64,000 nt of DNA. Source: Bacteroidota bacterium. GTDB lineage: Bacteria; Bacteroidota; Bacteroidia; Cytophagales; Cyclobacteriaceae. The stretch covers positions 62,001 through 126,000 of the forward strand of contig JAFDYT010000019.1 in the NCBI GenBank assembly GCA_018266055.1, written 5' to 3'. The stretch's first letter is position 1. Each line of letters begins with the position of its first letter. Shown one piece after another: positions 23,980 through 32,818 of this stretch. The notes below the pieces were generated by a model. The model worked only from the letters and a program-made list of their open reading frames with translations, had not been told where the DNA came from and ran no database searches. A program made the translations under genes and the position numbers.

Positions 23980-26900
23980 ATGCTCAATCGCCTGTGGAAG
24001 ATGCTCGATGTGGAGCCAAAGGAGACCGGTCCGGTAGGGCTTCTGCTGATCATGAGTTTCTTGATGGGGCTGTTTCTTGCCACGTTTGGTGTGGCTTCGC
24101 AATCCCTTTTGCTGGGGTTGCCTGACTTCAGCGAGAAGGATGGATTGCCTATTGTACTTTTGTATTCCGGAGCATTGGGTATCCTGATTACCCTTATTTA
24201 TAATTTCCTTCAGGGGCGCATCTCATTCTCCGCGCTTGCGCTATTCAACCTGGTTTTGGTGATCGGAGCATCTGCTTTCATTGAGTTTTCGAGGCAATCT
24301 GTGCAAGATGTGAAAGCCCTTTACGAGCTTGGTTTTGCCCTAATCTTGCCCTTTACTTTCATCGTTCAACTTGTTTTCTGGGGCGCCTTTGGCCGTATGT
24401 TCAACGTGCGCGATGGTAAACGTCTTATCGGAAGTGTTGACGTGGGGACGGATATCGCATCAATTCTCGCGTTTTTTACCATTCCTATCTTGCTGGCCTC
24501 AGGCGTGGACGTTGAATCGCTCTATACGGTGGCTCTATTTAGTATTATCGCCTACACGCTGGTGTTTTTTGTGTTGGCTCAACGCTACCTTGGTAAAGGC
24601 GCCACCGCCGTGGCCGAGTCGGATATCAAGAAACTGTCAGTCGGCGATTTTATTACCAACAAGTACATTATGTTGATGGCGGCGTTTATCGTCGTTTCGT
24701 TGACAGCCCTTCGGTTTGTGGATTATTCCTTTTATAACGTGTCGGTGGTGCAGTTTAACAACGATTCGCTCCCGATCTTCCTCAGTCTTTTTGAAGCTAC
24801 CATTGTGATTTTCAGTTTCTTGTTCACCACGTTTGTCACCGACAGAATTGCCCAAGACTATGGATTGAAATGGGCGATGCTGATCAACCCGATGGTGCTG
24901 TTGGTATTCACAGGGTCGGCGCTTGGGTTAGGAGCTTTTTTTGGATTTGAAAAGTCAGTTGTGGGAAATACTGCGGTATACTTCTTCATTGCCATTGCGA
25001 TGAGCAAGCTATTCATCAACTCCCTGCGCGATGCGCTTGATACGCCAATCTTCAAATTCTATTATGTTCCAATAGATAAAGCCATAAAAATTGACGTTCA
25101 AACCAAGATTGAAGGTTTTGTTTTTGCCTTGGCCAGTACTGTGGCTGGAGGTCTGATTGTGTTGATTAACAACTTCGAAATCTTTAATCTCCTTTCGGTA
25201 ACAGCCTTTACCATCGCCGTACTTGTCATTTGGTATTTGGTAGCTAGTCGCATGTACACAGGATACCGCGACACACTTCAGGCTTCTCTGATTAAAAATA
25301 AAGAAGCTGTGGAGAAGGATGTGGTTAAGGAATATACCATGGACAGTGTATTGGATAAAGAAGTAAAGAGCGACGCCGAAAGCAAAGTGATCTACGGGCT
25401 GAAACTGATGGAGAAACTGGAGCCTGCATTGTTTGAATCTTCGATCGTTCAATTATCTGAAAGCAAAATAAAACGCGTCCGTCAGTTTGCGCTTGACAAA
25501 ATTCAGGAGCTAGGATTAGTGCCCGATGCCAAGGATGAGATAAAAGGGTTGGCTTCCCAAGCCGCAGGATCAGCCGAAGACAGCGACCTGCTGTCGATAT
25601 CGCCCGATAAGTTGATGAAGCTAAGCAAGTCGGTAAAGCAAACCGACCGATTGCTGGCGGCCAAGTTCATGCGCAAGCTCACCAACAACAAAACGATCTT
25701 TATATTATTGGAGCTACTTCGTGATCCTGATCCGAAAGTAAGAAACGAAGCCATTCTCACGGCCCGAAAAGTAAAACGCCAGGAAACCTGGAACGTACTG
25801 GTGGAGATGCTTTCATCACCTTTGTATTCACACCAAGCAGCCTCGGCCTTGAAGGAGGCGGGAAGTGCCGCGCTTCAGCATCTTGAGACAGCTTTCCACA
25901 AGTCTGGCCAAAGTGAGTTGGTCATGGTGAAGCTTATTCAGATCATGGGCCACATTGGTGGCAACGAAGGACTTCAATTGCTCTGGAAGAAAATCGATTA
26001 TCCGGATAAGCGCATCGTAAAGCAAATTCTATATGCTCTGCGTTTTATCAATTACCAGGCAACCGGACGCGAAGCACTTGCCGTGAAGGAATTGCTGGAT
26101 ACTGAAATGAGTAAGACACTCTGGAACCTGGCGGCCCTCGATGAAATTCCGGATGAACCAATCTACGCTTTTCTCCGCGAAGCACTTCGTGAAGAAATCA
26201 CCGACAACTACGAGCATCTTACATTGCTGTTGTCATTGCTTTACGATCCTGAGTCTGTACAGTTGGTGAAGGAAAACGTGGAAGCAGCCACACCCGATAG
26301 CATTCAATATGCACTGGAGCTTCTTGACCTTTTTGTAGATCAGGATTTGAAACCCAAGCTGATCCCGCTGCTCGACGATTCAACTACTTCTGATAAGCTC
26401 GAGAAATTGCAGATTTTCTTCCCGCGCGAAAGTTATAATCCGATTCAAACGATCAATTACATTCTTAACCGCGACTTCAATTTTAATAACCGCTGGACAA
26501 AAGCTTGCGCCGCTCACACCACGGCTTATCTTGACGGATTCCGCGTGAGCCGCGGGTTGGTAAGTCAGATGTTCAATCAGGACAAACTCCTTCAGGAAAC
26601 GACGGCTTGGGTTATCTACAATAAAGACAAGCAGGCGTATTATACTATTGCCGAAAGGCTGCCTTACAGGGATAAGAAATTCCTCGATTCATCGATAGAA
26701 AACAATCAGCTGCTGGACGGTTTGGATGATGGATTTTTCCTTTTCATTGAAATGGTAATGCTCATCAAAAAACTGCCAGCATTCAATCGCATATCTGGTA
26801 AAGTGTTGAGCGACCTTTCGGATAAGATCACGCCGGTAACATTAAATACGCGCGAAAAATTGAAGATAAACACTGCAGAAACCCCAATCTTAATTGTCGC

Positions 26901-27141
26901 TTCCGGCGAAGCAAAATTGAGAGTGGGTGATCAGGAGGTTGGCGTGTTGAAGAAGGACGGCGTATTCGGCGATCTCTTCCAGGAAGGACCTGTGCCGAAG
27001 ATAACCGAAGTTGAAGCTACAGAACGTACCGTGATTTTTAAAATTGAATTAGTGGATTTCTATTTTGTATTGGCGAGCCATCACGACCTGGCGCAAGGTC
27101 TCATTTATAACGTGACTGAAAAGAAAAAACAACTAGTATAA
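23980..27141 (+). CDS. Nucleotide-transporter-like membrane protein fused to HEAT repeats and cNMP-binding-like domain
   Basis: A 1,053-residue multidomain protein. Residues about 15-430 form some twelve membrane helices resembling the Npt/ATP-ADP translocase branch of MFS-like carriers (FGRMFNVRDGKRLIGSVDVG near 145 is the family-type loop). Residues about 480-850 are HEAT-like helical repeats (LLELLRDPDPKVRNEAILTA), a protein-binding solenoid. Residues about 950-1,050 resemble a cyclic-nucleotide-binding barrel (ILIVASGEAKLRVGDQEVGV, DGVFGDLFQEG). The membrane part could act as a transporter or only as a ligand sensor. It is the first gene of the six-gene operon; the next ATG is 10 bp downstream. 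Confidence 0.82.
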   Translation: MLNRLWKMLDVEPKETGPVGLLLIMSFLMGLFLATFGVASQSLLLGLPDFSEKDGLPIVLLYSGALGILITLIYNFLQGRISFSALALFNLVLVIGASAFIEFSRQSVQDVKALYELGFALILPFTFIVQLVFWGAFGRMFNVRDGKRLIGSVDVGTDIASILAFFTIPILLASGVDVESLYTVALFSIIAYTLVFFVLAQRYLGKGATAVAESDIKKLSVGDFITNKYIMLMAAFIVVSLTALRFVDYSFYNVSVVQFNNDSLPIFLSLFEATIVIFSFLFTTFVTDRIAQDYGLKWAMLINPMVLLVFTGSALGLGAFFGFEKSVVGNTAVYFFIAIAMSKLFINSLRDALDTPIFKFYYVPIDKAIKIDVQTKIEGFVFALASTVAGGLIVLINNFEIFNLLSVTAFTIAVLVIWYLVASRMYTGYRDTLQASLIKNKEAVEKDVVKEYTMDSVLDKEVKSDAESKVIYGLKLMEKLEPALFESSIVQLSESKIKRVRQFALDKIQELGLVPDAKDEIKGLASQAAGSAEDSDLLSISPDKLMKLSKSVKQTDRLLAAKFMRKLTNNKTIFILLELLRDPDPKVRNEAILTARKVKRQETWNVLVEMLSSPLYSHQAASALKEAGSAALQHLETAFHKSGQSELVMVKLIQIMGHIGGNEGLQLLWKKIDYPDKRIVKQILYALRFINYQATGREALAVKELLDTEMSKTLWNLAALDEIPDEPIYAFLREALREEITDNYEHLTLLLSLLYDPESVQLVKENVEAATPDSIQYALELLDLFVDQDLKPKLIPLLDDSTTSDKLEKLQIFFPRESYNPIQTINYILNRDFNFNNRWTKACAAHTTAYLDGFRVSRGLVSQMFNQDKLLQETTAWVIYNKDKQAYYTIAERLPYRDKKFLDSSIENNQLLDGLDDGFFLFIEMVMLIKKLPAFNRISGKVLSDLSDKITPVTLNTREKLKINTAETPILIVASGEAKLRVGDQEVGVLKKDGVFGDLFQEGPVPKITEVEATERTVIFKIELVDFYFVLASHHDLAQGLIYNVTEKKKQLV

Positions 27142-27151
27142 ATTTTTTGCT

Positions 27152-28579
27152 ATGGCAGACATCGACGTATTGATCACATTTGCGGAGAAAGACAACGAGA
27201 CCGAAAAGAAGAGCGAGCAGGGGTGGGTTACCCAATTCAAGAAGTTCCTTGAATTGATGCTCTTTCAGGTGCTGGGTACCAAGCCCGTCATTGTGATCAA
27301 ATCAGAATTTGACACCGCCACCGCTCCGGCGATGGACAATGCGTCCATTCTTGTAGCGGTGTTGACGAAAGATTTTGTGCAGTCGGGCCGGTGTCTGGAT
27401 CTGGTAGAGACATTCTACAAAAACACATCCCAATCTCCTGTCAACCGTGTATTCAAAGTGCTGAAGTCGCCGCTCACACTGCAAGAGCAGCCTCCGCGAC
27501 TGCGCGATTCTATCGGCTACGATATGTATCAGTTGGATGCCGAGACTGGTCAGATGAAAGAGTACTCCGACTTTTTTAGTCTTGAGGCTGAGAAACAGTA
27601 TTGGATGAAGTTGGTGGATCTCGCGTACGACATTCACGAATCACTTCTCAACTTGAAAGAAGGCGATGCCAAAAGTGGAAGTGTAAAAAACATTTTCAAA
27701 AGAAAGACCATCTACCTTGCCGAGACTGGCCACGATCTTTCTGTTCAGAGAAATATTATCAAGCGCGAGTTGCAGCGGCATGGGTTCATCGTATTGCCCA
27801 ATCATTCATTGCCCACACGTGCGGATGAGTTGGAACGCGAAGTGAGGAAAGACCTGGATGGATGCTCTCTGTCAGTGCACCTGATTGGAAGTGCCTATGG
27901 GGAAATCCCCGAAGGGGCAGACCGGTCGGTAGTGGATATTCAAAATAAAATTGCTTCTGAAGTAGCTGTAGCCAAGCGACAAACTAAGGAAGAATTTTCA
28001 CGGCTAATCTGGATTGCGCAAAATCTGAAAAACGCGAGCGATCGTCAGAAAGCTTTTATCGAAACCATTCGCCGCGATACCGATGCGCAAGAAGGCGCTG
28101 AGATTTTGCAAAACCCGCTGGAGGATTTCAAAAACATCATGCGTGAAGAATTGATCGAGTCTCAGGATCGCACCAGCGCAGAAACCGAAGGAAGTAAATC
28201 AATCTACTTGGTTCACGACCGCGTTGACCACGCAGAAGTAGCACCGATTCGCGAAGTACTGGAGAAGTCGGGCTTCAAAGTATTGCTGCCCGCTTTTGAA
28301 GGCGAGCTACTTGATGTGCGTAAGAAGCACATCGACAACCTGCGCAATTTCGACGGTGCAATTATTTATAAAGGAAAAGTAAACGACCAATGGGTTCGTA
28401 TGAAAATATTGGATCTGTTGAAAGCACCGGGTTTTGGCCGCAATAAACCGATCCAGGGAAAAGCCTTGGTGGGGACGGGGAATATCGATTCATTCAAGAA
28501 TCAAAATATCACTTTGATTGCCGGCGACTCCACACGTTCGATCGAAAATCTGAAGAATTTTTTACAAGAACTTAAATAA
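27152..28579 (+). CDS. Triple TIR-like domain protein
   Basis: A 475-residue cytoplasmic protein with three flavodoxin/TIR-like modules. Module 1 (1-170) starts DIDVLITFAEKDNE and has the box-2/3-like ILVAVLTKDFVQSGRCLDLV near 66-85. Module 2 (about 185-330) starts TIYLAETGHDLSVQRN and holds LSVHLIGSAYGEIP. Module 3 (about 350-475) starts SIYLVHDRVDHAEVAPIREV. In NAD-cleaving TIR domains a Glu lies three residues after the Cys of the WC motif; here that position is Leu84 after Cys81, with Glu86 two residues later, so NADase activity is doubtful. It is flanked by the HEAT transporter-like gene and the nSTAND1 gene with gaps of 10 and 8 bp, so a role as adaptor between them is plausible. Confidence 0.75.
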   Translation: MADIDVLITFAEKDNETEKKSEQGWVTQFKKFLELMLFQVLGTKPVIVIKSEFDTATAPAMDNASILVAVLTKDFVQSGRCLDLVETFYKNTSQSPVNRVFKVLKSPLTLQEQPPRLRDSIGYDMYQLDAETGQMKEYSDFFSLEAEKQYWMKLVDLAYDIHESLLNLKEGDAKSGSVKNIFKRKTIYLAETGHDLSVQRNIIKRELQRHGFIVLPNHSLPTRADELEREVRKDLDGCSLSVHLIGSAYGEIPEGADRSVVDIQNKIASEVAVAKRQTKEEFSRLIWIAQNLKNASDRQKAFIETIRRDTDAQEGAEILQNPLEDFKNIMREELIESQDRTSAETEGSKSIYLVHDRVDHAEVAPIREVLEKSGFKVLLPAFEGELLDVRKKHIDNLRNFDGAIIYKGKVNDQWVRMKILDLLKAPGFGRNKPIQGKALVGTGNIDSFKNQNITLIAGDSTRSIENLKNFLQELK

Positions 28580-28587
28580 CAAAAGGT

Positions 28588-31500
28588 ATGGCACAACTTG
28601 ACGAAATACCTGGCTCGCCCACAACGGTTGACACCAGCAATCCGTTTCCCGGGCTTCGCCCTTTTAAGGTGGAAGAAAGCCACTTGTTCTTTGGCCGTGA
28701 AGGACAAAGCGATGAGGTGCTTCTCAAACTTTCGAAGAGCAGGTTTGTCGGTGTAATTGGTCCTTCCGGTAGCGGTAAGTCTTCGTTCATTTATTGCGGA
28801 GTACTGCCGATTCTATATGGAGGTTTCCTCACTGACTCCAGCCCGAACTGGGAAGTTGTGGTTACTCGTCCCGGTGCCGGTCCTATCGACAACCTGGCGG
28901 AATCGCTGCTGAAAACGACCAAAGATTATAACTACGCTGATCCTGAAGATAGGAAAATCAAGCGTACCATCGTGTCTACGCTTCTTCGAAGCAGCTCGCT
29001 TGGCTTGGTGGAAGCGATTCAACAATCGAGAAGAAGTGAAGACATCAACTATTTGGTTCTTGTCGATCAGTTTGAGGAATTGTTCCGCTTTAAGGATAGC
29101 ACGGATCCGAATTCGGTAAATGAAACGCTCGCTTTCGTTAACCTGTTGATGGAAGCGGTGAACTATGAAGACTCACCGATCTACGTGGCCATTACAATGC
29201 GCTCGGATTTTATCGGAGATTGTGCGCAGTTCCCTGAGCTTACTCGTAAGATCAACGACAGCCACTATCTGATTCCACAGATGACGCGCGACCAGAAACG
29301 CCGCGCCATCGAAGGACCAGTGGCGGTAGGTAATGCTAAAATTGCATCGCGGTTAACGCAGCAACTTCTAAATGATTTGGGTGACAATCCCGATCAGCTG
29401 CCTATTCTTCAGCATGCGCTGATGCGTACGTGGAGTTACTGGAGCCGGTATCGTGATTACGAAGACGAGTTGCTGGATCTGAAGCATTATGAGGCTATCG
29501 GAACGATGAGCGAAGCGCTCTCGATGCATGCCAACGAAGCCTTTGATGAACTCGATGAAGATCAGAAGCGAATTTGCGAAGTACTTTTCAAAGCGATCAC
29601 CGAAAAGCGAGGGGAGAACTTTGGCATACGCCGACCCACTCGTTTGAATGAAATTGCTTCCATCGCCGATGTGAGCGAGAGCGATGTGATTGATGTGATT
29701 GAAAAATTCCGTGAACCCGGACGTTCGTTATTGACGCCTGGCCATGGACTTCCTCTTGGTTCAAAATCAATGATTGATATCTCGCACGAAAGTTTGATGC
29801 GGATATGGGTGCGTTTAAAAAACTGGGTGGACGATGAAGCGGATGCCGTGCAAATGTATCTGCGTTTAGCTGAGGCGGCCAACATGTATCAGGTAGGCAA
29901 GGCCGGCTTGTGGAGACCACCGGATTTGCAATTGGCGTTGAACTGGCAAGTGAAGCACAAGCCCACACTCGTGTGGGGGCAACGATATCATCCCGCCTTT
30001 GAGCGGACGATGATCTTCCTTGAATATTCAAAGAAAGAATTCGAAACCGAGCAACGCATCAAAGAACTTGAAGCCAAGCGCAAGCTTGAGCGTGCAAGAA
30101 CCACGGCGATCGTGTTTGGTATTATTACTGGTTTTGCGTTGATAGCGCTGGTGTACGCCTTCGTCCAGCAAGGGATAGCGAAAGAAAATGCTGATCGAGC
30201 GGATAAGAATGCTCAAGTAGCTGAAGTAAAAAAACAGGAAGCTATAAAGAGTGCTGCAATTGCAGCCGAAGAGGCGAAAAAAGCTCGGATTGCAGAGGCA
30301 GCTGCAAAGGAACAGGCGGACATTGCTCAGAAAGCGAGAGCATTGGCAGAAGAAAAGCGGATTCAGGCTGAGAAAGCTGAAGCGGCGGCTACGGTTGCCA
30401 GAGACCAGGCAACCAAGAATGCCGAGCTTGCGCGACAAGCTGAGAAGAAGGCTATCGCCGCACAGAAAGTAGCGGAAGCAGCGCAGAAGGATGCCGAGCG
30501 GGAAAAATACCTTGCACTTGCGAAAGCCATGGCGTTGAAGTCAAAAGAAATCAACTCAGACAAGGAACTCCGTTCTTTGGTTGCACAGCAAGCATACAAC
30601 TTCAATTTGAAGTATAGCGGGTACGCGTACAACAATGAAGTGTACAATGGCTTGTTTGCGGCGCTCAAGGTTTGGAAAGATCCGTTGACCAATAGTCTTA
30701 GTGGCCACACCAATGCAGCGCGTGCGCTGGTAACGTCGGTGAAGAATAATTCCATCTACTCTGGAGGTAGCGACGGAAGAGTTATACATTGGGCTCAAAG
30801 CAATGGGATTTGGAAAGCCGATACGTTGAAGCGATTCGAAGATTACCAAATCTATTCGATGGATATCAGTCCTGACGGGAATATGCTTGTCGCTGGTGGT
30901 CTATCGCCACAAGATCGTGATGTCAATTTTGTTTATCTGTTTGATCTTTCGAAACCAGGTTCTGAGCCGCGGAAAATTGCAGGCTTTATCTCGGATGTAG
31001 AAAATATCAACTTCACTCCGGATAACAAGGGCTTCTATGCGAGAAGTAACTCAGGAAAAAGCATCATGTTCTCGGATTTAACATCCGCCAAGGAAGTTAT
31101 CTCCTGCAAAGAAAAAATCACATCGATTGACCTTAATCCCGAAGGAACAAAACTAGCGGGCGGCGGTGTCGATGGGAATCTTTTCATTTGGGATATTAAA
31201 AATGGGTATGCACCGACGACGTATCCTATTTTATCTCAGAAGAAAGACATCTTAACGGTTGCGTTTACTCCGAAAGGAAATGATGTAGTGATCGGCGCAG
31301 AGAATGGTGAACTTCGGATTGTGAATAGTGGCATTGTGCGAAGAATTCTCACTGGTCATACCTCTCATATTGAGCAAATCAAATTCAGCCATTCGGGCCA
31401 ATTCATGGCTACGGCAAGCAAGGATAACTCCATTCGTTTGTGGAACATGGATGAATTGAAGCAGCAGCCTCAGGTCCTCAACGATCACGACTGGGTTTGG

Positions 31501-31746
31501 AGCATGGCTTTCTCTCCCGACGATAATCAGATCATGGCGGGGATTCATAGTGTCAAAACAGGCATTGGTGACAACGATACCGACTACACCATCCATGCAT
31601 GGCCAACCAAAATCACGGCCATGTCGGGGAAACTTTGTAGCTACATAAAGAACAACATGACCATGGAAGAATGGGATACTTATGTGAGTGATGGAGCTAA
31701 GCAACCTCAAGCCACTTGTCCCAATCTGCCCATAAACACTAAATAG
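28588..31746 (+). CDS. nSTAND1 NTPase with transmembrane helix, coiled coil and WD40 propeller
   Basis: A 1,052-residue signal-transduction NTPase. The NPFPGLRPFKVEESHLFFGR opening (18-37) is diagnostic of nSTAND1. Walker A is GPSGSGKSS at 58-66 and Walker B LVLVDQFEEL at 156-165. A winged-helix/helical arm region follows to about 480, then one membrane helix (IVFGIITGFALIALVYAFV, near 505-523), an Ala/Lys/Glu-rich coiled coil (about 530-650) and WD40-type blades from about 700 to 1,020 (TGHTSHIEQIKFSHSGQFMA, ASKDNSIRLWNMDE). STAND proteins oligomerise on ligand binding; here the propeller would be the sensor. There is no N-terminal effector domain, so the neighbouring TIR-like protein may serve as output. 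Confidence 0.9.
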   Translation: MAQLDEIPGSPTTVDTSNPFPGLRPFKVEESHLFFGREGQSDEVLLKLSKSRFVGVIGPSGSGKSSFIYCGVLPILYGGFLTDSSPNWEVVVTRPGAGPIDNLAESLLKTTKDYNYADPEDRKIKRTIVSTLLRSSSLGLVEAIQQSRRSEDINYLVLVDQFEELFRFKDSTDPNSVNETLAFVNLLMEAVNYEDSPIYVAITMRSDFIGDCAQFPELTRKINDSHYLIPQMTRDQKRRAIEGPVAVGNAKIASRLTQQLLNDLGDNPDQLPILQHALMRTWSYWSRYRDYEDELLDLKHYEAIGTMSEALSMHANEAFDELDEDQKRICEVLFKAITEKRGENFGIRRPTRLNEIASIADVSESDVIDVIEKFREPGRSLLTPGHGLPLGSKSMIDISHESLMRIWVRLKNWVDDEADAVQMYLRLAEAANMYQVGKAGLWRPPDLQLALNWQVKHKPTLVWGQRYHPAFERTMIFLEYSKKEFETEQRIKELEAKRKLERARTTAIVFGIITGFALIALVYAFVQQGIAKENADRADKNAQVAEVKKQEAIKSAAIAAEEAKKARIAEAAAKEQADIAQKARALAEEKRIQAEKAEAAATVARDQATKNAELARQAEKKAIAAQKVAEAAQKDAEREKYLALAKAMALKSKEINSDKELRSLVAQQAYNFNLKYSGYAYNNEVYNGLFAALKVWKDPLTNSLSGHTNAARALVTSVKNNSIYSGGSDGRVIHWAQSNGIWKADTLKRFEDYQIYSMDISPDGNMLVAGGLSPQDRDVNFVYLFDLSKPGSEPRKIAGFISDVENINFTPDNKGFYARSNSGKSIMFSDLTSAKEVISCKEKITSIDLNPEGTKLAGGGVDGNLFIWDIKNGYAPTTYPILSQKKDILTVAFTPKGNDVVIGAENGELRIVNSGIVRRILTGHTSHIEQIKFSHSGQFMATASKDNSIRLWNMDELKQQPQVLNDHDWVWSMAFSPDDNQIMAGIHSVKTGIGDNDTDYTIHAWPTKITAMSGKLCSYIKNNMTMEEWDTYVSDGAKQPQATCPNLPINTK

Positions 31747-31749
31747 CCT

Positions 31750-32808
31750 ATGAAGCATTTTTTACCCTTTTTAATTTTCGTACTAATAGGCATTGGTCAG
31801 GTTTTTGGGCAGCAAGGTTCGCAGCGACTTCGACTGGCACAATCCGTTTACGAGCAAGGCCGATTGCATGAATTACCTACTGTCTTGGATTCTACTGCTT
31901 TCCTCAGTTTGTCTAAAGAAGATAAGGTGAGCGCCTACAAGCTGCTGACGCTTGCTCATATCTATCTGGAGGAACCTGAACTCGCAGACCAATCGATGTT
32001 GAAGTTGTTGAACACCGATCATTTCTTTGAACCCAATACTTCCATTGATCCTGCTGAGTTCATCGGGTTGTACAAAACCTTCAGGACAAAGCCGGTGTTC
32101 AGTGTGGGCGCGAAAGTAGGGGGCAACATGACGATACCCTTTCTAAGCAACAATTACTACATTTCAAGCGGAGCAAACGGCGCGGGTAAATACACAACAC
32201 CTATTGGTATACAGTTCGGTGTCGTCTTTGAAAAAGCGCTGTTTGATAGATCTAAAAATAAGATTCTAAAGAAACTCACTTTTGCGCCGGAGTTGCTGTA
32301 CACACCCAGATCTGTGGCATACAGCAATGACGATTTCATGAACGGCAATGCATCCTTCAAAGGTACGTTGAAGCAGACTTGGTTGGATTTTAATCCGATG
32401 GTGCAGTTTAAGGTCAACAAGTCAAAGACTTTACAAACGTATCTTGCCTTTGGACCTGGAATTAGTTACTTAATGAAAGGAACGTTAAGCACGCCAAACT
32501 TTTCATGGGATAAGGGTCAGGGCGCGGTAAGTGGTCCGGATGTGGTTAACACATCAAGCTACAAAAAGATCGTTCCCTCACTCATCGGGGCTGCCGGTTT
32601 GAAATTCAAATTTGGAGCCATATATCTCACCGCGGAAGGGCGGATTCAGTACGGGTTAGTGTCACCGATTAATTCTTCTCAAAGAACGAATGTTGAATCT
32701 GTTTTTGCCTATAACTATACGTTAACAGATTACAAGCCGCTGACAATTATGGGGAATGTCGGATTTATATTCCCGTATTTCAATCCGATTAAGATCAAAA
32801 GAAAATAA
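31750..32808 (+). CDS. Outer-membrane beta-barrel protein with N-terminal helical domain
   Basis: A 352-residue protein that starts 3 bp after the nSTAND1 stop. The signal peptide ends at VFGQ (about residue 20). Residues 25-115 are helical and TPR-like (VYEQGRLHELPTVLDSTAF, YKLLTLAHIYLEEPELADQS, then DPAEFIGLYKTFRTKPVFSV). Residues 115-352 are a PorT-like barrel of about eight to ten strands, ending in GNVGFIFPYFNPIKIKRK. The helical segment before a barrel is a recurring Bacteroidota arrangement of unknown function. As the outer-membrane member of the operon it could receive or anchor the lipoprotein and the giant surface protein encoded next. Confidence 0.78.
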   Translation: MKHFLPFLIFVLIGIGQVFGQQGSQRLRLAQSVYEQGRLHELPTVLDSTAFLSLSKEDKVSAYKLLTLAHIYLEEPELADQSMLKLLNTDHFFEPNTSIDPAEFIGLYKTFRTKPVFSVGAKVGGNMTIPFLSNNYYISSGANGAGKYTTPIGIQFGVVFEKALFDRSKNKILKKLTFAPELLYTPRSVAYSNDDFMNGNASFKGTLKQTWLDFNPMVQFKVNKSKTLQTYLAFGPGISYLMKGTLSTPNFSWDKGQGAVSGPDVVNTSSYKKIVPSLIGAAGLKFKFGAIYLTAEGRIQYGLVSPINSSQRTNVESVFAYNYTLTDYKPLTIMGNVGFIFPYFNPIKIKRK

Positions 32809-32818
32809 AAGACTTTTC

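Noticed and set aside
23980-31746. Calling the nSTAND1/TIR-like genes a proven anti-phage island
   Set aside because: No mobile element or other defence gene adjoins, the TIR-like catalytic Glu seems absent, and the operon continues into envelope genes.
32756-32818. Upstream start for the propeller lipoprotein
   Set aside because: It would place 21 polar residues before the lipoprotein signal peptide and overlap the barrel gene.
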